DNA of 64,000 bases, from positions 1 to 64,000 of the forward strand of contig NZ_JALDAX010000013.1 in NCBI RefSeq assembly GCF_022698145.1, written 5' to 3'. A program made the translations under genes and the position numbers. Of this stretch, positions 1 through 7,976 are shown one piece after another. The notes beneath the pieces were generated by a model. The model did not search any database and was not told where the DNA came from. It saw nothing but the letters and a program-made list of their open reading frames with translations. This DNA is from Streptomyces spinosisporus. GTDB lineage: Bacteria; Actinomycetota; Actinomycetes; Streptomycetales; Streptomycetaceae. Position 1 is the stretch's first letter; the number at the start of each line of letters is the position of its first letter.

Positions 1-192
1 TCGCCTCAGAGAGACGGGGTATCAACATATCTGGCGTTGATTTTTGGCACGCTGTTGAGTTCTCAAGGAACGAACGCTTCCTTCGTACTCACCCTCACGG
101 GCTTTCCTCCGGGCGCTTCCCTTCGTTCTTGCGATTCCGACTCTATCAGATCCTTTCGGGCCTGATTCCCTGTCGGCGGGGCCTTTCGACAT
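1..192 (-). promoter_or_regulatory. 5' leader of an rRNA operon (16S gene beyond the left edge)
   Basis: Read on the minus strand this stretch holds the conserved actinobacterial pre-16S leader block TTGAGAACTCAACAGCGTGC (complement of about 48-67), followed by ATCAAC...GTTGAT arms near the left edge and GATACCCCGTC. The same TTGAGAACTCAA element precedes 16S genes across actinobacteria, where the leader carries antitermination and RNase III processing signals. No 16S sequence is present, so the mature rRNA lies left of base 1. Assignment rests on recognising the leader block, not on an alignment. Confidence 0.8.
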
Positions 193-220
193 TCACTACG
201 TTAGCCGATTCCCTTGCCAA
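193..220 (-). promoter_or_regulatory. Second candidate rRNA promoter
   Basis: The minus strand reads TTGGCA (220-215), a 16-nt spacer and TAGTGA (198-193). Streptomyces rRNA operons usually have several tandem promoters, and this would be the proximal one. A further TGATAGAGT box near 142-150 may be another -10. The match is weaker than for the distal promoter. Confidence 0.5.
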
Positions 221-359
221 CTCATAATCGAGTTCCGCGAGATTGAATTCAGGCATGCGGGCACGCCGAATTCGACCCCGCTGAGGGGTGACCGTAGGTA
301 GTGGTTTGGCCGCTTCCGGCTGCTGGCGAATGCCGTACCCGGTTCAAGCGGCTCGGGCT

Positions 360-388
360 ACATTACGCACCCTCCGAGGGCGCGTCAA
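360..388 (-). promoter_or_regulatory. Strong sigma-70/HrdB-type promoter for the rRNA operon
   Basis: The minus strand reads TTGACG (388-383), a 17-nt spacer and TAATGT (365-360), a near-consensus vegetative promoter. It fires toward the rRNA leader. The -35 hexamer overlaps the TGA stop of the upstream glycosylase gene (stop at 387-385), so the rRNA promoter starts inside the previous coding sequence. Confidence 0.75.
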
Positions 389-1026
389 CTTCGTCGACGC
401 CTGGGTACGTGGGCCCGATAAGGGCTCACGGTCGGGTCGTTGGAGACCCAGAAGCGCCAGGGGTGGACGCCACCATCACCGGCCACACCTGTGCGCGGGC
501 CGTTGCTTACCTGGTCGGAGCCGGTAGCAGTGCCCGTCAGGATCCGCAAGGGGGTCTCTCCGGGGGCGCAGGCGTCCGTGCCGTTCAGGGCGCGGTCCAC
601 ACCCAGGGCCGTGGCCAGACGGGCAGGGCCTTTGGCCAGTTCTTTGTCGTTTCGGGCCGAGAGTCGACGTTTACGGGCGAGTTCGGCGCCCTCGATCACC
701 TCGCCGGCCCGGAGCAGGACCGCGCTCGCGCGCCCCTCCGGTCCGCACACGAGGTTCATGCAGAACCACATGCCGTAGGTGAAGTAGACGTACACATGGC
801 CGGGCGGACCGAACATCACGTCGTTGCGGGCGGTGCGGCCGCGATAAGCGTGGGAGCCGGGGTCGGCAGCGCCGTCGTAGGCCTCGACCTCCGTCAGGCG
901 CAGGGCGATCGGACCGTCCGGGGTCGTACGTACGAGGATGCGGCCGAGGAGGTCGGGGGCGACCTCCAATACGGGGCGGTCGAAGAACTCCCTGGGGAGT
1001 GGCGTACGGTCCGGGGGCGTGATCAT
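385..1026 (-). CDS. mpg: 3-methyladenine DNA glycosylase (AAG/MPG family)
   Basis: Base-excision repair enzyme expected to remove 3-methyladenine, hypoxanthine and other alkylated purines. The 213-residue protein carries the family core TEVEAY at 45-50, HAYRGRTARN near 59-68 and the MFGPPGHVYVYFTYGM block at 71-86. By comparison with human AAG (E125, Y127, H136), E48 is the likely general base, with Y50 and H59 as base-pocket residues. The length is normal for a bacterial MPG. The ATG at 1026 gives a full N-terminus with the PREFF motif. The gene is monocistronic and diverges from the Spo0M-like gene; its stop codon sits inside the -35 box of the rRNA promoter. Confidence 0.93.
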   Translation of the reverse strand: MITPPDRTPLPREFFDRPVLEVAPDLLGRILVRTTPDGPIALRLTEVEAYDGAADPGSHAYRGRTARNDVMFGPPGHVYVYFTYGMWFCMNLVCGPEGRASAVLLRAGEVIEGAELARKRRLSARNDKELAKGPARLATALGVDRALNGTDACAPGETPLRILTGTATGSDQVSNGPRTGVAGDGGVHPWRFWVSNDPTVSPYRAHVPRRRRS

Positions 1027-1164
1027 GGCGTCCGAGCCTAGTCCAGACCGGTGGATGCCAAGGGGTGGTCAAGCCCCGGTCTGATTGCCAGGGTGAGGGC
1101 GCGGAACCGGATGTGCCCGGATCGCGTTTGTAGGGATCAAGGGTCCACACGTAAAGGGAGAGTC

Positions 1165-1947
1165 ATGGCGTTCAAGAAGCTGCTCGCGAGTCTGGGGGCC
1201 GGCGGGGCTTCGGTCGAGACGGTGCTGACCGAGGTCAACGTCGTTCCGGGTGGCGTCGTCCAGGGTGAGGTGCGGATCCAGGGCGGGTCCGTGAACCAGG
1301 AGATCGAGGGCCTGTCGGTGGGCCTGCAGGCCAAGGTCGAGGTCGAGAGCGGCGACGAGGAGTACAAGCAGAACATCGAGTTCACGAAGGTGAGCCTCGG
1401 CGGGGCCTTCGAGCTGCAGGCCGGGGCGGTGCACGCCGTGCCGTTCGGGCTGGAGATCCCGTGGGAGACGCCGATCACGATGATCGACGGGCAGGCGCTG
1501 CGCGGGATGAACATCGGTGTGACCACCGAGCTGGCGATCGCCCGCGCCATCGACTCCGGTGACCTGGACCCGATCAATGTGCACCCGCTGCCGGCGCAGA
1601 AGGCCATTCTGGACGCCTTCATCCAGCTGGGCTTCCGCTTCAAGAACGCGGACATGGAGCGCGGTCACATCCGCAACACACGTCAGCGGCTGCCGTTCTA
1701 CCAGGAGATCGAGTTCTTCCCGCCGTCGCAGTACCGCGGGCTGAACCAGGTCGAGTTGAGCTTCGTGGCCGACGAGCACGCCATGGACGTCGTCCTGGAG
1801 ATGGACAAGAAGCCCGGTCTGTTCAGCGAGGGCAGTGACACCTTCCGTTCGTTCCAGGTGGGTCAGCACGACTTCCAGGGGACCGACTGGGCGGCGTATC
1901 TCAACCAGTGGCTGTCCGAGGTCGGCAGCAAGCGGAACTGGTTCTAG
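1165..1947 (+). CDS. Spo0M/SpoOM-family sporulation-control protein
   Basis: A 260-residue arrestin-like beta-sandwich protein of the SpoOM family, beginning MAFKKLLASLG. Bacillus Spo0M affects sporulation and cell division; the role in Streptomyces is inferred from family only. The sequence has no TM segment or signal peptide and shows the family's regular beta-strand pattern (VETVLTEVNVVPGGVVQGEV near 16-35). A longer in-frame start at 1051 exists, but ATG 1165 follows AAAGGGAGA at a good distance and gives the usual length. The PEBP-like gene follows 42 nt downstream and may be cotranscribed. Confidence 0.85.
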   Translation: MAFKKLLASLGAGGASVETVLTEVNVVPGGVVQGEVRIQGGSVNQEIEGLSVGLQAKVEVESGDEEYKQNIEFTKVSLGGAFELQAGAVHAVPFGLEIPWETPITMIDGQALRGMNIGVTTELAIARAIDSGDLDPINVHPLPAQKAILDAFIQLGFRFKNADMERGHIRNTRQRLPFYQEIEFFPPSQYRGLNQVELSFVADEHAMDVVLEMDKKPGLFSEGSDTFRSFQVGQHDFQGTDWAAYLNQWLSEVGSKRNWF

Positions 1948-1989
1948 GCTCGGAACTGCTGATTCCGTAATCGATCAGGAGGTACCGAG

Positions 1990-2529
1990 GTGACCGAGCT
2001 CAAGCGGCGGCCGCTCCCCCACGACTTCCATCCGCCCGTGCCGGCGTTCACGGTGACGAGTGAGGACGTCCAGGAGGGCGCCACGCTCAAGGACGCTCAG
2101 GTCTTCGCGGCCGGCAACACCTCGCCGCAGCTGCGGTGGGAGGGTTTCCCGGCCGGGACGAAGAGCTTCGCCGTGACCTGCTACGACCCGGACGCCCCGA
2201 CGGGCAGCGGGTTCTGGCACTGGACCGTGTTCGACATCCCGGCCTCGGTGACCGAGCTGCCGGCGGGTGCGGGCAGCGGCAAGTTCGAGGGACTGCCCGA
2301 GGGCGCCGTGCAGGTGCGCAACGACTACGGGACGAAGGAGTTCGGCGGCGCCGCGCCGCCGCCCGGTGACGGGCCGCACCGTTATGTGTTCACGGTGTAC
2401 GCCGTGGACCAGGAGAAGCTGGGTCCAAATTCCGATGCCTCTCCGGCGGTCGTCGGTTTCAATCTGCGCTTCCACACGCTGGCCCGCGCGCAGCTGGTCG
2501 GCGAGTACGAGGTGCCTGCGGAAAGCTGA
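1990..2529 (+). CDS. YbhB/YbcL family (PEBP, Raf kinase inhibitor-like) protein
   Basis: A 179-residue cytoplasmic protein of the phosphatidylethanolamine-binding protein superfamily. Visible motifs are YDPDAPTGSGFWHW near 64-77 and GPHRYVFTVYAVD near 129-141, which build the conserved ligand-binding pocket. Bacterial members bind small anionic ligands and have no settled biochemical role. The GTG start at 1990 is preceded by AGGAGG at 1978-1983. It follows the Spo0M-like gene closely on the same strand and is closed by a strong terminator at 2563. Confidence 0.88.
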   Translation: MTELKRRPLPHDFHPPVPAFTVTSEDVQEGATLKDAQVFAAGNTSPQLRWEGFPAGTKSFAVTCYDPDAPTGSGFWHWTVFDIPASVTELPAGAGSGKFEGLPEGAVQVRNDYGTKEFGGAAPPPGDGPHRYVFTVYAVDQEKLGPNSDASPAVVGFNLRFHTLARAQLVGEYEVPAES

Positions 2530-2562
2530 TGTCCGCCGAAGCCTGACGTTCATTGAACGTTT

Positions 2563-2606
2563 GCCCGCCCCCGGTCATGGAAGTGATCGGGGGCGGGCAT
2601 TTTTTA
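2563..2606 (+). terminator. Rho-independent terminator after the PEBP-like gene
   Basis: A 15-bp stem (2563-2577 with 2584-2598, one G-U pair) with a 6-nt loop is followed by ATTTTTTATT. This is a textbook intrinsic terminator, with a U-tract that is uncommon in this genome type. Confidence 0.9.
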
Positions 2607-2691
2607 TTGCGTTGTCCATCTCGGCGTGCCCGGCCAGAGTTGATCCAAGCCCGCCAGGGGGGTGGGCCGGTGCACATGGGAGGTGGGCTGG

Positions 2692-3198
2692 ATGCGGGAC
2701 ACGCTGGTGCTGAACGCGAGCTTCGAGCCGCTGTCTACGGTGACGATGAACCGGGCTGTCGTTCTGGTGCTGCAGGACAAGGCCGTCGTCGAGCAGGCCC
2801 ACCCCGAACTGCGCATGCGCGGTGCCGCGGTCGACATACCCGTGCCCCGGGTGATCCGGCTGTGCAGATACGTGAAGGTGCCGTTCCGAAGACAAGCGCC
2901 ATGGTCCAGGCGAGGTGTGCTGGTCAGGGACCGGCACCGGTGCGCCTACTGCGGCAGGCGCGCGACGACCGTGGACCACGTGGTGCCGAAGTCGCGGGGC
3001 GGGCAGGACTCCTGGCTCAACACGGTTGCCTCGTGTGCGGAGGACAATCACCGGAAGGCGGATCGGACTCCTGAGCAGGCCGGGATGCCGCTGTTGCGGC
3101 AGCCGTTCGAGCCGACGCCGCAGGATGCGATGTTGCTGACGCTGGGGGCGGAGGAGTTTTCGGCTCTGCCGGCTTGGCTGGCTCGGGATGCTGCCTGA
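2692..3198 (+). CDS. HNH endonuclease family protein
   Basis: A 168-residue protein with an HNH nuclease fold in its C-terminal half: CAYCGRRATTVDHVVPKSRGG at about 93-113, then SCAEDNHRKADRTP. The paired Cys residues should hold a structural zinc and DH...N...H the catalytic metal. The N-terminal 80 residues (LVLNASFEPLSTV) match the widespread actinobacterial HNH family of unproven function, found in the chromosome rather than in mobile DNA. An upstream GTG at 2662 is in frame, but ATG 2692 follows GGGAGGTGGG and matches the family start MRDTLVLN. Confidence 0.87.
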   Translation: MRDTLVLNASFEPLSTVTMNRAVVLVLQDKAVVEQAHPELRMRGAAVDIPVPRVIRLCRYVKVPFRRQAPWSRRGVLVRDRHRCAYCGRRATTVDHVVPKSRGGQDSWLNTVASCAEDNHRKADRTPEQAGMPLLRQPFEPTPQDAMLLTLGAEEFSALPAWLARDAA

Positions 3199-3224
3199 GT
3201 TTTCGCCGTAGGGTGCCAGGTTGT

Positions 3225-3334
3225 TGGTTGGGCGCGGGTGGGTTGTGGCTTGTCGCGCAGTTCCCCGCGCCCCCAAGAACTTCAGTCGCCCGCGCTCCCA
3301 GAGAAACCGCAGCCTCCCGCGCCCCCGAAAAACC
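3225..3334. repeat. Streptomyces intergenic repeat with core cgcgcagttccccgcgcccc
   Basis: The 20-nt core lies at 3254-3273 and recurs twice at 49747-49766 and 49812-49831. Downstream at 3300-3345 degenerate CCCGCGCCCCC-A copies continue. I recognise this as a common dispersed intergenic element of Streptomyces chromosomes. It sits between convergent genes (HNH and the stomatin-like gene). Confidence 0.7.
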
Positions 3335-4282
3335 TCAGTCTATGGACGGCCTCTCGCGCCGTTCTGTCGCCTTCTCGGGGGCGGGGGTGCCGCCGCCCGG
3401 GGTGCCGCTCAGGCCGAAGTTGCCCATGGCGCCGGACAGGCCCTTGAGGGCGTCGCCGATCTCGCTGGGGACGATCCAGAGCTTGTTGGCGTCGCCCTCG
3501 GCGATCTTCGGGAGCATCTGGAGGTACTGGTAGCTCAGCAGCTTCTGGTCGGGGTCGCCGGCGTGGATCGACTCGAAGACCGTACGGATCGCCTGGGCTT
3601 CACCCTCGGCTCGCAGGGCGGCCGCCTTGGCCTCACCTTCGGCGCGCAGGATCTGGGACTGCTTCTCGCCCTCGGCGGTGAGGATCGCGGCCTGGCGCGT
3701 ACCTTCGGCGGTGAGGATCGCGGCGCGCTTGTCACGGTCGGCGCGCATCTGCTTCTCCATCGAGTCCTGGATGGAGGTGGGCGGTTCGATCGCCTTGAGC
3801 TCGACGCGGTTGACGCGGATGCCCCACTTGCCGGTGGCCTCGTCGAGGACGCCGCGCAGGGCCGCGTTGATCTCCTCGCGGGAGGTCAGGGTCCGCTCCA
3901 GGTCCATGCCGCCGATGATGTTGCGGAGCGTGGTGACGGTCAGCTGCTCGATCGCCTGGATGTAGCTGGCGACTTCGTAGGTGGCCGCGCGGGCGTCGGT
4001 GACCTGGTAGTAGATGACCGTGTCGATGTTCACGACCAGGTTGTCCTGGGTGATCACCGGCTGGGGCGGGAAGGGCACGACCTGTTCGCGCAGGTCGATG
4101 CGGTTGCGGATGGTGTCGATGAACGGGACGACGATGTTGAGGCCCGCGTTGAGCGTCCGTGTGTAGCGGCCGAAGCGCTCGACGATGGCGGCGCTGGCCT
4201 GCGGGATGACTTGGATCGTCCTGATCAGGGCGATGAAGACCAACACCACCAGAATGATCAGGACGATGATGATCGGTTCCAT
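3335..4282 (-). CDS. SPFH/band-7 domain membrane protein (stomatin/QmcA-like)
   Basis: A 315-residue protein with one N-terminal TM helix (IIIVLIILVVLVFIALI, about 4-20) and an SPFH domain (about 25-180, with the typical ERFGRYTRTLNAGLNIVVPF). A heptad-rich region at about 190-245 contains four tandem variants of AAILTAEGE/ILRAEGEA, the coiled coil that drives oligomerisation. Members organise membrane microdomains or act with proteases. The NfeD-like gene lies 130 nt upstream on the same strand; the stomatin-NfeD pairing is a known conserved partnership. The C-terminus is low-complexity Gly/Pro. Confidence 0.92.
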   Translation of the reverse strand: MEPIIIVLIILVVLVFIALIRTIQVIPQASAAIVERFGRYTRTLNAGLNIVVPFIDTIRNRIDLREQVVPFPPQPVITQDNLVVNIDTVIYYQVTDARAATYEVASYIQAIEQLTVTTLRNIIGGMDLERTLTSREEINAALRGVLDEATGKWGIRVNRVELKAIEPPTSIQDSMEKQMRADRDKRAAILTAEGTRQAAILTAEGEKQSQILRAEGEAKAAALRAEGEAQAIRTVFESIHAGDPDQKLLSYQYLQMLPKIAEGDANKLWIVPSEIGDALKGLSGAMGNFGLSGTPGGGTPAPEKATERRERPSID

Positions 4283-4412
4283 CGGTCTTCCCGTACCCTT
4301 CTCCGCCTCGGCGCTTTCGGAAGATCTTATGGCTGTTGAAGATCTTGCTGGTCGAGTCTGTCAGACCGTCGCACAACTCGGGGGCTGTTCGGTTCAGTTG
4401 AGTCCTACGAGG

Positions 4413-4844
4413 TCAGATGACGATCGCGGTGGCACCTTCGATCTCCACGACATCCACTTCCTGGCCGACTTCATAGGCGCTGCCGTTGTCGAGGGAGCGT
4501 GCCGACCAGATCTCGCCGCCGAGCTTGATGCGCCCTCCGGAGGCGTCGACGCGCTCCAGTACTACGGCTTGCTTGCCCTTCAACGCCTCTACGCCGGTGG
4601 CGAGTTGGGGGCGTTGCGCGCTGTGCCGGGCCGCGATGGGCCGTACGACGGCGATGAGGGCGACCGAGACGACGACGAAGGCGAGGACCTGGGCCACGAC
4701 GCCGAAGCCCAGTCCGGCCATGACCGCGGCGGCGACGGCGCCCACGGCGAGCATGCCGAATTCCGGCATTGCCGTGACCACGAGGGGGATTCCGAGCGCA
4801 GCCGCGCCTACGAGCCACCACACCCAAGCGTCGATGTCGTTCAC
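4413..4844 (-). CDS. NfeD family membrane protein
   Basis: A 143-residue short-form NfeD: three or four TM helices in residues 7-70, then an OB-fold domain (about 80-143, GKQAVVLERVDASGGRIKLGG ... VDVVEIEGATAIVI). Short NfeD proteins partner with stomatin/SPFH proteins, and the downstream gene on this strand is exactly that. No protease domain is present, as expected for the short form. The role is presumed to be membrane-domain organisation. Confidence 0.9.
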   Translation of the reverse strand: MNDIDAWVWWLVGAAALGIPLVVTAMPEFGMLAVGAVAAAVMAGLGFGVVAQVLAFVVVSVALIAVVRPIAARHSAQRPQLATGVEALKGKQAVVLERVDASGGRIKLGGEIWSARSLDNGSAYEVGQEVDVVEIEGATAIVI

Positions 4845-4952
4845 ATGGTCATGGTAGGACCGCGGGTCCCGCCTCCGACAGGGCGCGATGCGCGGCAGCG
4901 GGCTTCTTGTCCGGGCTTTCGCGGGTGCTTCACAGAGTGGTGCTGCACCGAG

Positions 4953-5750
4953 TCAGGACAGCGGCAGGCCCTGGGCGGTCCAGCGGTCACCCACCTGTTC
5001 CACGACGAGCGGGAGGCCGAAGCACAAGGAGAGGTTGCGGCTGGTGAGTTCGAGCTCCAGCGGGCCGGCGGCGAGCACCTTGCCCTGACGGATCATCAGG
5101 ACGTGGGTGAAGCCGGGGGCGATCTCCTCGACATGGTGGGTGACCATGATCATCGAGGGGGCGATCGGGTCGCGGGCGAGGCGGCCGAGGCGGCGTACGA
5201 GGTCCTCGCGGCCGCCGAGGTCGAGGCCGGCGGCGGGCTCGTCGAGGAGGAGCAGCTCGGGGTCGGTCATCAGGGCGCGGGCGATCAGGGTGCGCTTGCG
5301 CTCGCCCTCGGAGAGGGTGCCGAACTTCCGGTCGACGTACTCGGTCATGCCGAGGCGGTCGAGGAAGGCGCGGGCGCGCTGCTCGTCGACGTCCTCGTAC
5401 TCCTCCTGCCAGCCGGCCGTCATGCCGTACGCGGCGGTCAGCACGGTCTGCAGGACGGTCTGGCGCTTGGGGAGCTTGTCGACCATGGCGATGCCGGCCA
5501 CGCCGATGCGCGGGCGCAGCTCGAATACGTCGGTGCCGGGCCTGCCGAGGGTCTCGCCGAGGATGGTCGCGGTGCCCTTGCTGGGGTAGAGGTAGCTGGA
5601 CGCGACGTTGAGGAGGGTGGTCTTGCCGGCGCCGTTCGGGCCGAGGATGACCCAGCGCTCGCCTTCCTTGACCGACCAGGAGACCTGGTCCACCAGAGCC
5701 CGGCCCTCCCGGACCACGGATACGTCCTGAAGCTCCAGAACATCGCTCAT
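4953..5750 (-). CDS. ABC transporter ATP-binding protein
   Basis: A 265-residue ATPase subunit: Walker A GPNGAGKTT near 40, signature LSEGERKR near 146, Walker B LLLLDEPAAG near 170 and a switch His in VTHHVEEI. No permease gene is adjacent, so this is an orphan ATPase; the sequence (VSWSVKEGERWVILGPNGAGK) resembles ModF/YheS-like stand-alone ABC proteins. The substrate cannot be read from the sequence. It is monocistronic and faces the gene at 5890 across a 139-nt divergent region. Confidence 0.88.
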   Translation of the reverse strand: MSDVLELQDVSVVREGRALVDQVSWSVKEGERWVILGPNGAGKTTLLNVASSYLYPSKGTATILGETLGRPGTDVFELRPRIGVAGIAMVDKLPKRQTVLQTVLTAAYGMTAGWQEEYEDVDEQRARAFLDRLGMTEYVDRKFGTLSEGERKRTLIARALMTDPELLLLDEPAAGLDLGGREDLVRRLGRLARDPIAPSMIMVTHHVEEIAPGFTHVLMIRQGKVLAAGPLELELTSRNLSLCFGLPLVVEQVGDRWTAQGLPLS

Positions 5751-5889
5751 GAGCGCGTTGTCTCCCCTTGCAGTGTGACCGGTCTCGGCGTCTCGGCTGT
5801 GCGTGCGCGTTTGTGGGCGCCGCCCTCAACGAAATCTACGCCACCGGCCGCCCGGTCCATTCCATCGGTCCGGTCCTTAGGGTGGAGGC

Positions 5890-6678
5890 ATGCTCTCGGA
5901 ACCGCGTTCAGGACGCCTTGCGGCTTGGGGAAATGCCCTTTTGGCCGGACTTGTCTCTCCCGATGATGCCGTGCTCACGATCGTCGGGGACGATGCCGTG
6001 CACCGTATGGAGGGGCTGCCCGGTGAAACGGGGCCGGTAGGGCTCACACTCGCGCTCGGGCGGCTGCGGGCACTCGGCGTGACCGGGCTGCGGCTGGCGC
6101 TGCCCGCGCCGGGCCATCCGCTGGGGCTGAGCGGTCCGCCGGAGTTCAACGCACGGGCGTTGGACGCCGAGGAGGCGGTCATCTGTTACGGCGCCGCGTT
6201 CGGGCTGGTGCCCGAGGTGTACGAGGCCGGGCCCGAGGGCGATCTGCATGTCGAGGTGGTCTGGCACTGTCTGCCGGTCCGGGAGGCACCGCCCGCCGAC
6301 GTGCCCTCCCTCGGCGAGGCCGAGCGGGAGCTGGCGGAGGCTCTGCGGGACGCCACGGAGGTGTTGTCGCGGCTGGACGTCGCCGCGTCGGGGCCGGTGG
6401 CGGAGGCGGCGATCGATGCGTACCGGGCACGGGCCGAGCGGAAGCGGGACGTGCTGGCTCCGGGGTATCCGCCGCGGGCGGTGCGGGTGCTGGAGCTGGC
6501 GCAGCGGGTCGGACTGCTGGTCTCGCTGGCCCGGGAGAACGGGCACGGGGGCGCGGTGAGCTCCGCGGAGATGGGGGCGCGGGCGGAGGCGCTGCGGCCG
6601 GTGGAGCGGGTGGCTCGGCGGGCGCAGGTCGCCGCGTACAACTCCGTTGTGGAGGAGCGGGAGCGGGGGGTGAGGTGA
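5890..6678 (+). CDS. Conserved hypothetical protein (Streptomyces type)
   Basis: A 262-residue soluble protein that I do not recognise. It has two parts: residues 1-140 look alpha/beta (LTLALGRLRALGVTGLRLALP) and residues 150-262 are helical and charged (AERELAEALRDATEVLSRLDV ... VARRAQVAAYNSVVEERERG). No TM segment, signal peptide or catalytic motif is evident. The ATG at 5890 is preceded by GGTGGAGG. Strong codon bias and good reading-frame statistics support a real gene. It stands alone between the ABC ATPase and the chaplin terminator. Confidence 0.75.
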   Translation: MLSEPRSGRLAAWGNALLAGLVSPDDAVLTIVGDDAVHRMEGLPGETGPVGLTLALGRLRALGVTGLRLALPAPGHPLGLSGPPEFNARALDAEEAVICYGAAFGLVPEVYEAGPEGDLHVEVVWHCLPVREAPPADVPSLGEAERELAEALRDATEVLSRLDVAASGPVAEAAIDAYRARAERKRDVLAPGYPPRAVRVLELAQRVGLLVSLARENGHGGAVSSAEMGARAEALRPVERVARRAQVAAYNSVVEERERGVR

Positions 6679-6734
6679 GCGGGGGTGTGCAGTGAGCGCC
6701 GGGTTCTTTGGCGCCGGTGTTCGGGGTGCCGTAG

Positions 6735-6815
6735 CTGGGGGCTTTGCCCCCAGACCCCCTTTTCGACCTGGACGGCCTCGTCCTCAAGCGCCGGACGGGC
6801 TGGATGGCTGACGTG
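6735..6815. repeat. Streptomyces intergenic GGGGGC-hairpin repeat
   Basis: A perfect 8-bp hairpin (ctgggggc 6735-6742, loop ttt, gcccccag 6746-6753) is followed by accccctttt and the phrase cctcaagcgccggacgggct. This hairpin-plus-tail is a recurring intergenic element in Streptomyces chromosomes. It lies just after the gene ending at 6678 and could serve as its terminator. Confidence 0.6.
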
Positions 6816-6856
6816 CGCCGAGACGGTTCCGCATGAACGGGACCGTTCCGCGTAAA

Positions 6857-6900
6857 AGTGACCCCGGCCTCCCGCTTGCTGACGGGAGGCCGGGGTCACT
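6857..6900 (-). terminator. Terminator of the chaplin gene
   Basis: A perfect 18-bp stem (6857-6874 with 6883-6900) with an 8-nt loop. On the minus strand it is followed by TTTTA, and it starts 18 nt beyond the chaplin stop codon. In the plus direction there is no T-run, so it mainly serves the minus-strand gene. Confidence 0.9.
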
Positions 6901-6917
6901 GCGTACATGAGACCGCG

Positions 6918-7160
6918 TCAGCGGTTGAGGCCCAGGTTGCCGAAGGCCGGGTTCAGGACGCCCACGACGTTCACGCTGTTGCCCACCGCGTTCACCGGGA
7001 TGTGCACCGGGGCCTGGACGAGGTTGCCCGAGATGACACCGGGCGAGCCCACGGCCTTGCCGTCGGCGTGTGCGTCGGTGGCGGAGGCCATACCGGCACC
7101 AGCGGCGATCAGACCGCCGGCCACCATCGTCACGGCCGCTGCCTTCTTCAGGTTCTTCAC
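6918..7160 (-). CDS. chpE: Short chaplin, ChpE type (secreted aerial-hypha surface amyloid)
   Basis: An 80-residue precursor. The signal peptide (KNLKKAAAVTMVAGGLIAAGAG, cleavage near 26-28) precedes a mature chaplin domain of about 50 residues with the hallmark SPGVISGNLVQAPVHIPVN and GNSVNVVGVLNPAFGN. Short chaplins coat aerial hyphae and spores and lower surface tension. This copy has no cysteine in the mature part, the trait that separates ChpE from ChpD/F/G/H. The GTG at 7160 is chosen because GGGAGGGC lies 9-10 nt upstream and the signal peptide starts there; the longer upstream reading frame lacks secretion features. Confidence 0.93.
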   Translation of the reverse strand: MKNLKKAAAVTMVAGGLIAAGAGMASATDAHADGKAVGSPGVISGNLVQAPVHIPVNAVGNSVNVVGVLNPAFGNLGLNR

Positions 7161-7334
7161 TGTTCTAAGCCCTCCCTGGCGATTGCTGCGACGCTCGCCG
7201 CAGCACGCAATCAAGAACGGCGGAGATCCACGAAGGATGCGCCATCCGGGGGACATTCCCACGACGGTATGAATCTCAGTCCGGAACGGAACCCTCCGTG
7301 TTGCCGTCCGGCGCGCCCGCGCGTGCGGCTCGTG

Positions 7335-7976
7335 TCAGCCGGTCACGCCGTGGCGCACGGCCCACAGAGCCGCCTGGGTGCGGTCCGCCAAATCGAGCTT
7401 CATCAGGATGTTCGAGACGTGGGTCTTGACGGTCTTCTCGGACAGGACGAGGGCGCGCGCGATCTCGCGGTTCGAGCGGCCGTCCGCTATCAGGCCCAGC
7501 ACCTCGCGCTCCCGCTCCGTGAGTGAACCGCCTCTCCCCTGGCCCGAGTTGGCCTCCTCCTGGGAGAGCAGGGCGCCCGCGACCTCGGGCTGGAGCAGGA
7601 TGTGCCCGGCGTGCACGGAGCGGATGGCTCCGGCGAGTGCGTCCGGGTCCACGTCCTTGTAGACATAGCCGGCGGCGCCCGCGCGCAGGGCCGGGACCAC
7701 CGTGCGCTGCTCGGTGAAGCTGGTGACGATCAGCACGCGCGCGGGGTTGTCCAGCTCGCGCAGTCTGCGCAGGGCGTCCACGCCGTCCATGCCCGGCATC
7801 TTGACGTCCATCAGGACGACGTCGGGCCGCAACTCCTCGGCGCGGGCGACTCCTTCGGCGCCGTCGGCCGCCTCGCCCACGACCTCGATGTCGTCCTGCA
7901 CCTCCAGGAAGGTGCGCAGGCCGCGGCGGACCACCTGGTGGTCGTCGACGAGCAGCACCTTGATTGCGTCAGCCAC
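7335..7976 (-). CDS. NarL/FixJ-family response regulator
   Basis: A 213-residue protein: receiver domain 1-120 with acidic pair DD at 11-12, phosphoacceptor D57 in VVLMDVKMPGMDG and conserved T/K later, then a LuxR-type helix-turn-helix (LTEREREVLGLIADGRSNREIARAL, about 151-175). It partners with the histidine kinase immediately upstream; the genes overlap by 8 nt, implying translational coupling. Targets are unknown. Confidence 0.94.
   Translation of the reverse strand: MADAIKVLLVDDHQVVRRGLRTFLEVQDDIEVVGEAADGAEGVARAEELRPDVVLMDVKMPGMDGVDALRRLRELDNPARVLIVTSFTEQRTVVPALRAGAAGYVYKDVDPDALAGAIRSVHAGHILLQPEVAGALLSQEEANSGQGRGGSLTEREREVLGLIADGRSNREIARALVLSEKTVKTHVSNILMKLDLADRTQAALWAVRHGVTG

Noticed and set aside
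1051..1164. Longer N-terminus for the Spo0M-like protein starting at 1051
   Set aside because: The added residues are Arg-rich and unlike the family; ATG 1165 has a good ribosome site and matches the family start.
4953..5750. Drug-resistance ABC exporter ATPase
   Set aside because: No permease gene nearby and no resistance-specific feature; left as an orphan ABC ATPase.
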